Below are positions 43,033 to 52,479 of a DNA stretch of 64,000 nt, piece after piece. The stretch comes from Eshraghiella sp964405265 (GTDB taxonomy: Bacteria > Bacillota > Clostridia > Lachnospirales > Lachnospiraceae), in the NCBI GenBank assembly GCA_964405265.1, contig CAYONC010000009.1:15396-79395 (forward strand), given 5' to 3'. How positions within the stretch are numbered: the first letter of the stretch is position 1; every line of letters begins with the position of its first letter. The notes beneath the pieces were generated by a model, which ran no database searches, was not told where the DNA came from, and worked only from the letters and a program-made list of their open reading frames with translations. Position numbers and translations under genes: made by a program.

Positions 43033-44499
43033 CTATCTTACACGCCTTTTTTTCAGACAAAACAGTTCGCCAAGAACTGCCGGATGCAGCATTATAATCA
43101 AAGGGAACAGCTCAAGCCTTCCTGCAAGCATATCAAATATAAGTACTATTTTGCTTAATACGGAAAAATGGCCGAAGTTTGCGGCGGGACCCGAAAGTTC
43201 AAGACCGGGACCGATATTGTTGAGGGTGGTAAGAACTGAAGTAAAATTGGTTACAAGGTCTTTTCCCTCAAAGGAAACAATCAAAACTGACAGGGCAAAA
43301 ATAATCATAAATGTAATGAAATAAACATTTATTGAGCGGACAACGTTATGTTCTACAGGCTTGCCGTCTAATTTGATTTTTTTTATGCTTTTAGGATGTA
43401 TAAAAGACATACATTCCTTACCTATGGTTTTTATGAGTATTATAAACCGTGATACCTTAATACCGCCTCCCGTGCTTCCGGCACAGGCACCGACAAACAT
43501 AAGCATTACGAGAACCGTTTTTGCCGTCTGGGGCCAGAGGTTAAAATCGGTTGTGGCATAACCGGTACTCGTTATGACCGAAGCAACCTGAAATGTTGAA
43601 TCAGTCAGTGAATTGAAAACACCTGCTGATGTATTCAGTATGTTAAAGAAAATAATCACAACGGATGTGATTATGATAATGAGATACCATCTGACCTCCT
43701 CCATTGCGAGGGCACTTTTGAATTTGCGGTACAGTATAAAATAATATGCATTAAAGTTAATTCCGAATAAAATCATAAATATTGTGACAACCCACTTTAT
43801 ATAAGGAGAAAATCCTGCAAGGCTGTCATTTCTGATTCCGAATCCGCCTGTGCCTGCAGTGCCGAATCCGGTCGTTACTGCTTCAAAAAGTGACATTCCG
43901 CCGAACAGAAGAAGCAGTATCTGAAGCATCATAAGCCCGATGTATATAAGATAGAGGATTCGTGCCGTATATTTAAGCTTAGGGACAAGCTTGCCGAATG
44001 ACGGCCCCGGACTTTCGGCTTTCATTATATTGACATTTGAGCCGCCGCTCAAAGGAATAACGGCCATTAAGAATACAAGCACTCCCATTCCGCCAATCCA
44101 GTTTGTAAAACATCTCCAGAAAAGCGAGGCATGGGAGAGTGCTTCCACGTTGCTGAGGATACTTGCCCCCGTAGTTGTAAATCCTGATACGGTTTCAAAA
44201 AGTGCGTCTGTAAATGACGGTATTTCTCCGGTGATTATGAAAGGAAGGCATCCGAAAATACTCAGCATAATCCAGCTCATTGCCGTAATTACACAGCCTT
44301 CCTTCAGGTAAAAAACGGTATTGTCAGGTTTTTTGACTGTCATCAGAAATCCTGTGATAAAGCATATAAGTGCAACAGCAAGATAGGCAAGTCCCTCCTG
44401 CTCCGTGTATATTGCGGATACTATCGCCGGAAGAGTGAGAAAACATCCGCCTAACTTTAGTACATATCCTAAAATGTATCTTATTATAGAAGTATTCAT
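43033..44499 (-). CDS. trkH: Potassium uptake channel TrkH/KtrB
   Basis: A 488-residue K+-translocating subunit with four membrane-pore-membrane repeats. The four filter regions are visible: GFTTTGASIL, GFGTAGTGGFG, ITSTGYATTDF and NNIGPGLELSG, each with the central Gly of the selectivity filter. Its length (over 480) and the unusually long first repeat favour TrkH over KtrB. The partner TrkA gene lies upstream with 11 bases between; the whole operon is on the minus strand. Confidence 0.93.
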   Translation of the reverse strand: MNTSIIRYILGYVLKLGGCFLTLPAIVSAIYTEQEGLAYLAVALICFITGFLMTVKKPDNTVFYLKEGCVITAMSWIMLSIFGCLPFIITGEIPSFTDALFETVSGFTTTGASILSNVEALSHASLFWRCFTNWIGGMGVLVFLMAVIPLSGGSNVNIMKAESPGPSFGKLVPKLKYTARILYLIYIGLMMLQILLLLFGGMSLFEAVTTGFGTAGTGGFGIRNDSLAGFSPYIKWVVTIFMILFGINFNAYYFILYRKFKSALAMEEVRWYLIIIITSVVIIFFNILNTSAGVFNSLTDSTFQVASVITSTGYATTDFNLWPQTAKTVLVMLMFVGACAGSTGGGIKVSRFIILIKTIGKECMSFIHPKSIKKIKLDGKPVEHNVVRSINVYFITFMIIFALSVLIVSFEGKDLVTNFTSVLTTLNNIGPGLELSGPAANFGHFSVLSKIVLIFDMLAGRLELFPLIIMLHPAVLGELFCLKKRRVR

Positions 44500-44510
44500 A
44501 TCATTATTTC

Positions 44511-45896
44511 CTATTTGCTGATGATGTCCCGTATATCGTTAAAGCCTGTATGGGTTGTAACAATCATTACGGTGTCACCCACCCGGATACAGTCATTACC
44601 GCTTGGAATAATTATGCTTCCGCTGCGGTTTATAAAGCATATGAGGAGATTTTTGCGGAGATTCAGGTCTTTAAGGGAAATATCCGTAACGGGGGATTTT
44701 TCCCTGATACTGAATTCGATTGCTTCAGCCCTTGAGTCAAACAGGTGATACAGAGTTTCTATATTGCTTCCCATGGAATCCTTTTTTGCGCGGGCATAGG
44801 CAATTATTGCTTCTGAAGTTATATATCTCGGATATACTACACTTCCGAGGTCAAGACTGTTGATTACCTCCTTAAAGTTGGAACGGTTGATTTTGGTAAC
44901 AATTTTGGCATTACTGACCTTCTTTGCAAAAAGTGTTAAAAGTATGTTTTCTTCATCCATGCCTGTAAGCGGAACAAAAGAATCTGCCGTTTCAATGCCT
45001 TCTTCAAACAGAGTGGCTTCATCCGTGGCATCGCCGTTAATTATAATTGCCTTTGGAAGCTGTATACTCAGCTGTTCGCATTTGTCCTTATCTTTTTCAA
45101 TGATTTTTACGGATATTCCTTTATTGATAAGCTGCTCCGCAAGGTAGTAGGTTGATTTGCCGCCGCCGGCTATTATGGTATTTCTGACACGCCATGTGTT
45201 AAAACCGATTTTCTTCAAAAAAGTGGCTGCTTTATTGCCCTGTGAGACAAAAGATATTATGTCGCCCTTTTCAAGAACAAAAGTTCCTGACGGTATGTAT
45301 AAATCGTTTTCACGTTCTACGGCACATATCAGCACATCCGAATCATGACTTTTAAGATTCATAATGGTCATTCCGTCAAGAATGTTGCCCTCAGGTATTC
45401 GGAATTTAATCATTCGTGCCTGCCCATGGGCGAAGGAGTTAATCTGAAGAGCCGTCGGAAGGTAAAGTATTCTTGCGATTTCCTTGGAGGCTTCAAGCTC
45501 GGGATTAATGATGAAGGTAAGCCCTAACTTCGTTCTCAGATAATTGACATCCTTGGTGTATTCAGGATTTCTTACTCTTGCGATGGCGGCACAGTCACCT
45601 GCTTTTTTTGCAACCGTACAGCACAGAAGGTTAAGCTCATCCGAATCTGTTACCGCTATGAATAAATCGGCATTGTCTATTCCTGCCTCCGACTGTATGC
45701 TGAAGCTTGCACCATTTCCGACAACACCCATAATGTCATAGGAAGATGACAGGGTACGGACCTTATCAGGGTTCGTATCAATGATAGTAATATCATTTCC
45801 TTCCGCACACAGCTGCTCCACAAGCGTTGTGCCGACCTTGCCGCAGCCTACTATAATTATGTTCAGAGTTCTCTTTTTACCGGTTTTAACTGACAT
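44511..45896 (-). CDS. trkA: Trk system K+ uptake regulatory subunit TrkA
   Basis: A 461-residue cytosolic gating protein with two tandem RCK units. The first RCK-N has IIVGCGKVGTTLVEQL and an acidic strand end IIDTNPDK for NAD(H); its RCK-C follows. The second has IIAGGGKSTYYLAEQLI with IIEKDKDK, then its RCK-C domain. The second nucleotide site reads GGGKS instead of the usual GxGxxG, so it may bind nucleotide differently. First gene of the minus-strand operon with trkH. Confidence 0.93.
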   Translation of the reverse strand: MSVKTGKKRTLNIIIVGCGKVGTTLVEQLCAEGNDITIIDTNPDKVRTLSSSYDIMGVVGNGASFSIQSEAGIDNADLFIAVTDSDELNLLCCTVAKKAGDCAAIARVRNPEYTKDVNYLRTKLGLTFIINPELEASKEIARILYLPTALQINSFAHGQARMIKFRIPEGNILDGMTIMNLKSHDSDVLICAVERENDLYIPSGTFVLEKGDIISFVSQGNKAATFLKKIGFNTWRVRNTIIAGGGKSTYYLAEQLINKGISVKIIEKDKDKCEQLSIQLPKAIIINGDATDEATLFEEGIETADSFVPLTGMDEENILLTLFAKKVSNAKIVTKINRSNFKEVINSLDLGSVVYPRYITSEAIIAYARAKKDSMGSNIETLYHLFDSRAEAIEFSIREKSPVTDISLKDLNLRKNLLICFINRSGSIIIPSGNDCIRVGDTVMIVTTHTGFNDIRDIISK

Positions 45897-46057
45897 TTTT
45901 AAATCCTCGCTTTATACTGTGTAATATAGCACTTTTGTTTATAAAAATAAAGTGGATTATCAGAGATGCCCGGCTTCCGGCATTAAGGAAAAGATTTACG
46001 GAAATATCATAATATAATTTCTTCTGCATAGAATGTAAAAAAATGCAGGGGCTTTTC

Positions 46058-46315
46058 ATGAGAAAATACATAGAGGAAAGAGCGGTAAGAATGGCACAGT
46101 ATATAGTGGATAATAATGCTACCGTAAGGCAGACCGCAGGAGTTTTCGGAATAAGCAAGAGTACGGTGCATAAAGACGTAACGGAACGGCTGATATATAT
46201 AAATCCTCATCTTGCTTCAGAGACCAGAAAAATTTTGGATGTTAACAAATCGGAAAGACACATAAGAGGCGGACTTGCAACAAAGGATAAATATTTGAGG
46301 GAAAAAACTAAATAA
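46058..46315 (+). CDS. spoIIID: Sporulation-type transcriptional regulator SpoIIID
   Basis: An 85-residue DNA-binding protein; in Bacillus it is the mother-cell regulator that modulates sigma-E and sigma-K genes. It contains the helix-turn-helix ATVRQTAGVFGISKSTVHKD (about residues 20-40) and the basic tail GLATKDKYLREKTK. I use ATG 46058 (GGGG upstream); the in-frame 46043 start gives a non-family extension. The order spoIIID-mbl-flhO-flhP is the same as in B. subtilis, which strengthens all four assignments. Presence does not prove that the strain sporulates. Confidence 0.93.
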   Translation: MRKYIEERAVRMAQYIVDNNATVRQTAGVFGISKSTVHKDVTERLIYINPHLASETRKILDVNKSERHIRGGLATKDKYLREKTK

Positions 46316-46336
46316 ATCAATCAGGTATGCCGATAA
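46309..46336 (+). promoter_or_regulatory. Sigma-28 (SigD)-type promoter upstream of mbl-flhO-flhP
   Basis: TAAA (46309-46312) and GCCGATAA (46329-46336) are spaced by 16 bases, an excellent match to the flagellar sigma factor consensus. The -35 overlaps the end of spoIIID. A sigma-A-like TATAAT at 46384-46389 nearer to mbl may provide a second start. Confidence 0.75.
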
Positions 46337-46459
46337 ATTTAAAAATATCTAAATTCCCTCTTTTAAAATGAAGGAATATTGTTTATAATATTAGCGTGTG
46401 TGTGAAAATTGCAAACCATGTTAATAGATGATAATCCGAAGATGAAAGGGGATTCAGTT

Positions 46460-47446
46460 ATGATCAGCGCAGATATTGGAATTGATTTAGGAACAGCCAG
46501 CATCCTTGTATACATTAAAGGAAAGGGTGTAGTACTCAAAGAGCCTTCAGTGGTGGCTTTTGACAGGGATACCAATAAGATTAAGGCAATCGGCGAAGAA
46601 GCAAGGCTTATGCTTGGAAGAACTCCCGGCAATATTGTGGCGGTAAGACCGTTAAGGCAGGGAGTAATCTCAGATTATACGGTTACCGAGAAGATGATGA
46701 AGTATTTTATCCAAAAGGCAATAGGAAGGAAGATCCTCAAGAAACCGAGAATCAGCGTATGTGTGCCGAGCGGTGTAACGGAGGTTGAGAAGAAGGCGGT
46801 TGAGGATGCAACATATCAGGCAGGGGCAAGAGAGGTTGCAATAATAGAAGAACCCATTGCTGCAGCGATAGGAGCCGGAATTGACATTGCACGTCCGTGC
46901 GGTAACATGATTGTTGACATCGGCGGCGGAACAACTGATATAGCCGTGATTTCACTCGGCGGAACGGTTGTAAGTACATCAATAAAAACTGCCGGAGATG
47001 ATTTTGATGAGGCCATCGTGCGTTATATGCGTAAGAAGTATAACCTTCTTATCGGTGAGAGAACGGCGGAAGACATCAAGATTAAAATAGGCAGCGCGTA
47101 TCCGAGAGCAGAAGCTGTTTCAATGGATATCAGAGGACGTAACCTTGTAACGGGACTTCCTAAGACCGTAACGGTTACATCAGCAGAAACGGAAGAAGCA
47201 CTTAAGGAAGCTACGGCACAGATAGTCGAAGCGATCCACAGTGTTCTTGAAAAAACTCCGCCGGAGCTTGCGGCAGACATTGCAGACAGAGGCATTGTGC
47301 TGACAGGCGGCGGAAGTCTCCTTCAGGGACTTGAAGAACTCATAGAAGAGAAGACCGGCATCAATACCATGACGGCAGAAGATCCTATGACGGCAGTCGC
47401 AATTGGAACAGGAAGATTCATTGAGTTTCTTGCAGGAGAAAGGTAA
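46460..47446 (+). CDS. mbl: MreB-like cytoskeletal protein Mbl
   Basis: A 328-residue actin-family protein that forms membrane-bound filaments guiding side-wall peptidoglycan synthesis. The ATP-binding phosphate-1 loop (IGIDLGTASILVYIKG), the connect region IIEEPIAAAIGAG, phosphate-2 VDIGGGTTDIAVISLGG and the adenosine motif GIVLTGGGSLLQGL are present. ATG 46460 has AAAGGGGA upstream; the frame continues to 46409, but the extension precedes the conserved start and is not used. Mbl rather than MreB is chosen from the gene neighbourhood (spoIIID before, flhO-flhP after). Confidence 0.93.
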   Translation: MISADIGIDLGTASILVYIKGKGVVLKEPSVVAFDRDTNKIKAIGEEARLMLGRTPGNIVAVRPLRQGVISDYTVTEKMMKYFIQKAIGRKILKKPRISVCVPSGVTEVEKKAVEDATYQAGAREVAIIEEPIAAAIGAGIDIARPCGNMIVDIGGGTTDIAVISLGGTVVSTSIKTAGDDFDEAIVRYMRKKYNLLIGERTAEDIKIKIGSAYPRAEAVSMDIRGRNLVTGLPKTVTVTSAETEEALKEATAQIVEAIHSVLEKTPPELAADIADRGIVLTGGGSLLQGLEELIEEKTGINTMTAEDPMTAVAIGTGRFIEFLAGER

Positions 47447-47479
47447 CATACAAAATACATTATAAGGAGTCGTGAGAAC

Positions 47480-48250
47480 ATGGTTAGAGGTTTGTATACT
47501 GCAGCCACGGGCATGGTTAACCAGATGAACAGAATGGATGTTATTACCAACAATCTGGCTAATTCATCGACTACTGCTTATAAGAAGGAAGGAGCCACGT
47601 CACAGGCATTCAGAAATCTGATGGCAATTAAGATTAATGACAGTTCTGTTAATTATCTGAGCCAGCCGGTAGGCAGGATAAGTCTTGGTGTAAAAATCGG
47701 AGAGACATATACCGATTACGGCACCGGCAATCTGCAGGAGACAGGGAATACCTATGATTTGGCATTAGGCGGGAATGGATTCTTTGCAATTTCCTATTCT
47801 GACAGGAACGGAAATGAATCAGTCCGATATACGAGAGATGGCAGTTTTACCATCAATTCGGAAGGGATTCTGATGACCAAGGATGGTGACTTCGTTTTAG
47901 ACGAAAGCGGTGGTCTTATCAGTATTCCTGATGGAACGGAAGTTTCCATTGACGAATACGGAGTAATTGAAGCAGACGGTATGGAAATAGCGAAGCTTCA
48001 GATTACGGATTTTGAGGATTATGATTATCTGAAAAAATTCGGAGAGAATATGTATATTGCCGTTGAAGGCGCTGTACAGAAAGAACCGGAAGGCAGGGTT
48101 TATCAGGGATATCTTGAATCATCCAATGTGAACGTGGTTTCAGAAATGGTTGACATGATTTCCACGTCAAGGGATTATGAAAGCAATCAGAAGGTCATAC
48201 AGGCGATAGATTCAACCCTTGAAGTTGCGGTAAATCTTGGCAAGATGTAG
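47480..48250 (+). CDS. flhO: Flagellar basal-body rod protein FlhO (FlgF-like)
   Basis: A 256-residue distal/proximal rod protein of the FlgF/FlgG family. N-terminal MVRGLYTAATGMVNQMNRMD and TNNLANSSTTAYKKEG form the conserved rod helix and the ANxxTxGYK-type motif; the C-terminus (VNVVSEMVDMISTSRDYESN) pairs with it in the assembled rod. AAGGAG precedes ATG 47480. It lies 17 bases before flhP. Confidence 0.93.
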   Translation: MVRGLYTAATGMVNQMNRMDVITNNLANSSTTAYKKEGATSQAFRNLMAIKINDSSVNYLSQPVGRISLGVKIGETYTDYGTGNLQETGNTYDLALGGNGFFAISYSDRNGNESVRYTRDGSFTINSEGILMTKDGDFVLDESGGLISIPDGTEVSIDEYGVIEADGMEIAKLQITDFEDYDYLKKFGENMYIAVEGAVQKEPEGRVYQGYLESSNVNVVSEMVDMISTSRDYESNQKVIQAIDSTLEVAVNLGKM

Positions 48251-48267
48251 AAAGGGGCAGATAACCT

Positions 48268-49086
48268 ATGATGAGAGCATTATATACTGCGGCATCAGGT
48301 ATGATAGCACAGCAGACCAATGTAGATGTTATATCCAATAACCTTGCAAACGTTAATTCTACCGGTTATAAGACGTCAACGGCAGAATTTAAGTCTCTGC
48401 TTTATCAGACACTTCAGAGCCGTTCGACAAGTGCCAACGGCGACTATAAACCGATTCCGGCACAGGTCGGAACAGGAACGAGGAACTCGTCCATTACCAC
48501 ACAGTTTACCCAGGGAACCATAGTGGATTCAGCCAATACTTTTGCATTTGCAATACAGGGAAGCGGGCTGTTCGGACTTATGGGGACAGACGGAGAGATA
48601 TTGTATACGAGAAACGGAAATTTTGGAATGTCCGTTACGGAAGACGGAGGATTTATGCTATGCTCCTCCGAAGGATATCCGGTGGTGGATACGGACGGAA
48701 ATCCGATAGAATTTGATTCTACATATGAAATGTCACAGATAACCGTTACGGGTGACGGCACGTTCTGTTATCCGGATGAGACCAATAATCCGCAAAGCCT
48801 CGGTATCAGAATAGGCATATTCCAGTTTACGAATCCGTCGGGACTTGAAAGTACGGGCAGTTCAATGTACAGGGAAACGGAAGCGTCCGGATATGCAATG
48901 GAGGAAACCGCATTTGCGGAGCTTAAGAAAAGCACGATTTCCCAAGGCAGACTCGAAGCATCGAATGTGCAGGTGGCAGATGAAATGGTTAATCTTATAG
49001 TTGCACAGAGAGCTTATGAAATGAATTCAAAAGCCATACAGGCAGCGGATGATATGTTAAGCCTTGCCAACCAGCTCAAGAGATAA
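48268..49086 (+). CDS. flhP: Flagellar basal-body rod protein FlhP (FlgG-like)
   Basis: A 272-residue distal rod protein. The N-terminus MMRALYTAASGMIAQQTNVD and NLANVNSTGYKTS plus the C-terminal VADEMVNLIVAQRAYEMNSK are canonical for FlgG. The central domain is variable. It is slightly longer than FlhO and is followed by a rod-cap-like gene, completing a small rod operon with mbl. Confidence 0.94.
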   Translation: MMRALYTAASGMIAQQTNVDVISNNLANVNSTGYKTSTAEFKSLLYQTLQSRSTSANGDYKPIPAQVGTGTRNSSITTQFTQGTIVDSANTFAFAIQGSGLFGLMGTDGEILYTRNGNFGMSVTEDGGFMLCSSEGYPVVDTDGNPIEFDSTYEMSQITVTGDGTFCYPDETNNPQSLGIRIGIFQFTNPSGLESTGSSMYRETEASGYAMEETAFAELKKSTISQGRLEASNVQVADEMVNLIVAQRAYEMNSKAIQAADDMLSLANQLKR

Positions 49087-49101
49087 ACGGAGGAATGTTA
49101 A

Positions 49102-49452
49102 ATGAGCGATTTCATATCAGGAATAAATGATTTGAATGCCACGTCATATGATTCATACAATAAATCCGTATCAGAACTTAAGGATAAACTGGCATCCGCA
49201 GATTATTCAAATGCTACTGATGAAGAGCTGATGGAGGCGTGCAAATCGTTTGAGCAATACTTCATAGAACAGGCCTTTAAGGGAATGGAAAAAATGATTC
49301 CGGATGATGACGAAGACAGCGGAATGACACATCTTGATATGTTCAAGGATACCCTGTATGAGGAATATGCAAAAAGTGCAACGGAACGCGGTGACGGAAT
49401 AGGCATTGCGAAGCAGTTATATGAGCAGATGAAGCGTAATTATGATATATAA
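49102..49452 (+). CDS. FlgJ-like rod-binding protein (no muramidase domain)
   Basis: A 116-residue protein matching only the N-terminal rod-cap domain of FlgJ (CKSFEQYFIEQAFKGMEKMI, residues about 48-67, and DTLYEEYAKSATERGDGIGIA). The peptidoglycan hydrolase half found in Gram-negative FlgJ is absent, which is normal in Firmicutes. It probably caps rod assembly. AGGAGG-like GGAGGAA is before ATG. Confidence 0.88.
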   Translation: MSDFISGINDLNATSYDSYNKSVSELKDKLASADYSNATDEELMEACKSFEQYFIEQAFKGMEKMIPDDDEDSGMTHLDMFKDTLYEEYAKSATERGDGIGIAKQLYEQMKRNYDI

Positions 49453-49467
49453 AGCCGGCGTGTTGTA

Positions 49468-51738
49468 ATGGAAGAACTTAAAGGATATGTTGAGAAAATA
49501 ATATATACCAATTCGGACAACGGACATACAATAATGGAGGTGTCTCTTTCGTCCGAAGAGGTAAAGCGGTTAAGGGATTCCAATGACGGGTATAAGGATG
49601 ATATATATGACCTTATGACCTGCGTTGGAATCCTTAATCTTATTAACCCCGGAACGTATGTAACGTTCAGGGGTGATTTTGTCGTACATCCGAATTATGG
49701 TGTACAGTTTAAGGTGGTGTCATATGAAGAAGCTGAACCCGAGGACCTTGATTCAATGGAAAGATACCTGGGTTCCGGTGCGATAAAGGGTATAGGAATG
49801 GCTCTTGCGGGAAGAATTGTAAAAAAATTCAAGTATGACACCTTCAGAATAATGGAAGAGGAACCGGAGAGGCTTGCCGAGATAAAGGGTATAAGTGCGA
49901 GAATGGCAATGGAAATCGCCGACCGTATAATAGAAAAAAAGGAAATGAGAAGTGCAATGCTGTATATGCAGAATTTCGGCATCAGCATGAACCTTGCAGT
50001 AAAAATATATAAAAAATATGGCGAAAGGCTGTATGAAATTATGGAGAATAATCCATACAGGCTTACTGATGATATTGAGGGAGTAGGTTTTAAAATTGCA
50101 GATGACATAGCAGCACGCATGGGAGTGGAAAGAAATTCACCGGACAGAATAAAGAGCGGACTTTTGTATGTACTGCAGCAGGCAACGGGATGCGGACATG
50201 TATATCTTCCCAAGGATATGCTGCTTGAAAAGACTGAACAGCTCCTTGAAACCGTAATAGACGAGCCGGAAGAACTTCTCATGGACATGATGATTAACAG
50301 CCGTATAACCGTAAAGAATACGGAGGACATAACGGCAGTGTATCCGCTGTCGCTGTATAATACGGAAACGGCAGTGGCAGGCAGGCTTGTCAGTCTGAAC
50401 GGCAGGTATGGAACGGATGAAAAAACCTTTAACCGAAGAATTTCAGAAATTGAAGATGAAGAAGGAATAAAGCTGGATGACCTGCAGAAGCAGGCCGTAC
50501 GGGAAGCCGTAAGCAACGGACTGCTTATCATTACCGGAGGACCGGGAACCGGAAAGACAACAACCATAAATACCATAATCAGATATTTTGAAATAAAAGA
50601 AATGGAAATTCTTCTTGCAGCACCTACGGGAAGAGCAGCAAAAAGAATGACGGAGGCGACAGGACATGAAGCACGCACCATTCACAGACTTCTTGAACTG
50701 AGCGGTATGATATCCGATGAATCTGACAGGGCTGAATTTGAACGTAATGAAGATAATCCGCTTGAGGCTGACGTAATAATAATAGATGAAATGTCCATGG
50801 TTGACATATTTCTCATGAACAGCTTCCTAAAAGCCGTTCCGGAGGGGACAAGACTCATACTTGTAGGAGATGCCAACCAGCTTCCGTCGGTGGGACCGGG
50901 AGCAGTGTTAAGGGACATTATTAATTCAGAAATGTTTCCGGTGGTTGAGCTTACAAGAATTTTCAGACAGGAAGAGGCGGGAGACATAGTGAATAATGCA
51001 CACAGGATAAACGCCGGGGAAATGTTTGAGATAAGCACCGGAAGCAGGGACTTCCCCTTCATAAAGCGTTCTGATGCAAATTCCATAATAAATGCCATGA
51101 TAACGCTTGTGGGAACAAAGCTGCCGGCATATACCGACTGTAAAACGGATGAGGTTCAGGTACTCACGCCCACAAGAAAGGGAACGCTCGGAGTTGAACA
51201 TCTTAACATGGTACTGCAACAGTATCTCAATCCGGAAGCACCTTCCAAGATACAGAAGGAAATAGGAGGCGTGATTTTCAGGGAAGGTGATAAAGTAATG
51301 CAGATAAAAAATAATTACAACCTTGAATGGGAAATAAGGGGATATAACGGAATCCCGGTAGAGACCGGAATAGGCGTTTTTAACGGAGACATAGGAATAA
51401 TTGACAATATCAACCTGTTTCTCGGTGAACTGACGGTAAGATATGAAGAGAATAAATATGCGTGCTATTCATTCAAAGAAGCGGACGAGCTGGAACACGC
51501 ATATGCAGTAACCGTGCATAAGTCACAGGGAAGCGAGTACCCGGCGGTGGTATTTCCTCTCTTTGACGGGCCAAGAATGCTGATGAACCGTAATATTCTG
51601 TATACTGCGGTAACAAGAGCAAAAAAATGCATATGTGTGGTAGGAGACGAAAATGCGTTTTACAGAATGATAGCTAACGAAAGCGAGCAGAAGAGGTATA
51701 CCTCGCTTGCATTGAGAATAAGGGAGGCATCAATATAA
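49468..51738 (+). CDS. recD2: RecD2-type SF1B DNA helicase
   Basis: A 756-residue ATP-dependent 5'-3' helicase. An N-terminal OB-like region is followed by tandem helix-hairpin-helix segments (AIKGIGMALAGRIVKKF and VGFKIADDIAARMG). The motor domains follow: Walker A ITGGPGTGKTTTINTI (about 350), IIIDEMSMVDIFLM, GDANQLPSVGPG, ELTRIFRQ, and the C-terminal VTVHKSQGSEYPAV with TAVTRAKK. It is the RecBC-independent type involved in repair and replication restart. The start has a weak ribosome site (no AGGAGG near ATG 49468). It lies between flagellar rod genes and comF, the place that comFA occupies in B. subtilis. Confidence 0.95.
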   Translation: MEELKGYVEKIIYTNSDNGHTIMEVSLSSEEVKRLRDSNDGYKDDIYDLMTCVGILNLINPGTYVTFRGDFVVHPNYGVQFKVVSYEEAEPEDLDSMERYLGSGAIKGIGMALAGRIVKKFKYDTFRIMEEEPERLAEIKGISARMAMEIADRIIEKKEMRSAMLYMQNFGISMNLAVKIYKKYGERLYEIMENNPYRLTDDIEGVGFKIADDIAARMGVERNSPDRIKSGLLYVLQQATGCGHVYLPKDMLLEKTEQLLETVIDEPEELLMDMMINSRITVKNTEDITAVYPLSLYNTETAVAGRLVSLNGRYGTDEKTFNRRISEIEDEEGIKLDDLQKQAVREAVSNGLLIITGGPGTGKTTTINTIIRYFEIKEMEILLAAPTGRAAKRMTEATGHEARTIHRLLELSGMISDESDRAEFERNEDNPLEADVIIIDEMSMVDIFLMNSFLKAVPEGTRLILVGDANQLPSVGPGAVLRDIINSEMFPVVELTRIFRQEEAGDIVNNAHRINAGEMFEISTGSRDFPFIKRSDANSIINAMITLVGTKLPAYTDCKTDEVQVLTPTRKGTLGVEHLNMVLQQYLNPEAPSKIQKEIGGVIFREGDKVMQIKNNYNLEWEIRGYNGIPVETGIGVFNGDIGIIDNINLFLGELTVRYEENKYACYSFKEADELEHAYAVTVHKSQGSEYPAVVFPLFDGPRMLMNRNILYTAVTRAKKCICVVGDENAFYRMIANESEQKRYTSLALRIREASI

Positions 51739-52460
51739 AAATTATAAGAAAAATAAATGAAATACTGTTTCCGCCGAGGTGTCCGGTATGCGATAACATA
51801 CTTTATGACGTCAAAAGCGGAGCAAGACCGGAAATATGCAGCGGATGCAGGAAGAAGATAAAATACATAGAAGAACCGGTGTGTTACAGATGTGGCAAGC
51901 CGCTTGATGATGATACGGCGGAATACTGTCATGACTGCCGCAGGAAGGAATTTTATTTTGAAAGATGCGTAGCAGGCTTTGCATATTCAGATGCAATGAA
52001 GTCGTCGATGTATGCCTTTAAATATAACAACCGACGTGAATATGCAGGATTTTATGCACACGCCGTCATGGAGAAGTGGGGAAAAATCATAACTGGCTGG
52101 CGAGCCGGAGCGATTGTGCCGGTTCCGCTTCACAGGGCAAGAATGAGAAAAAGGGGATATAATCAGGCTGAGGTTTTTGCAGGGGCACTGTCGGTATACT
52201 CCGGTATACCGACAGACGGAGACGTAATAAGCAGATGCGTTAATACGGCACCGCTAAAAACGATGACAGACAGGGAAAGAGAGAAAGGAATAAAAAATGC
52301 TTTTCAAATCCGTCAGAAACCATTACAATATAAGAAGATAATATTGGCAGATGACATATATACCACAGGGGCAACCGTTAATGAATGTGCAAGAGTGCTT
52401 ATGGAAGCGGGAGCAGAGGCCGTATATGCTGTGACGGTATGTGTCGGACGAGGCTTTTAA
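51735..52460 (+). CDS. comF: ComF family phosphoribosyltransferase-like protein, apparently with a non-ATG start
   Basis: ComFC-type protein: N-terminal Zn-binding region with FPPRCPVCDN, CSGCRKK, CYRCGKPL and CHDC, and the C-terminal phosphoribosyltransferase fold (VPVPLHRARMRKRGYNQAE, PRPP-loop ILADDIYTTGATVNECARVL). In naturally competent bacteria it is needed for DNA uptake. The coding frame with the first two Cys pairs runs upstream to an ATA at 51735 overlapping the recD2 stop (ATATAA), 7 bases after AGGGAGG. No ATG, GTG or TTG is available there; the first such codon is GTG 51879, which would delete four zinc Cys. I therefore use 51735 (241 residues, normal family length). Confidence 0.85.
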   Translation: MKIIRKINEILFPPRCPVCDNILYDVKSGARPEICSGCRKKIKYIEEPVCYRCGKPLDDDTAEYCHDCRRKEFYFERCVAGFAYSDAMKSSMYAFKYNNRREYAGFYAHAVMEKWGKIITGWRAGAIVPVPLHRARMRKRGYNQAEVFAGALSVYSGIPTDGDVISRCVNTAPLKTMTDREREKGIKNAFQIRQKPLQYKKIILADDIYTTGATVNECARVLMEAGAEAVYAVTVCVGRGF

Positions 52461-52479
52461 GCAGGCAAGGAGGGCAGTT

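Noticed and set aside
46058..46315. Evidence that the organism sporulates
   Set aside because: A single spoIIID gene, also kept by some non-sporulating Clostridia, is not proof of sporulation.
49695..50681. A long open frame on the minus strand (328 codons) inside recD2
   Set aside because: It lies wholly antisense to a well-conserved helicase gene, has no ribosome binding site or recognisable motifs and a low-complexity Ser/Ile-rich translation. It is a shadow of codon bias.
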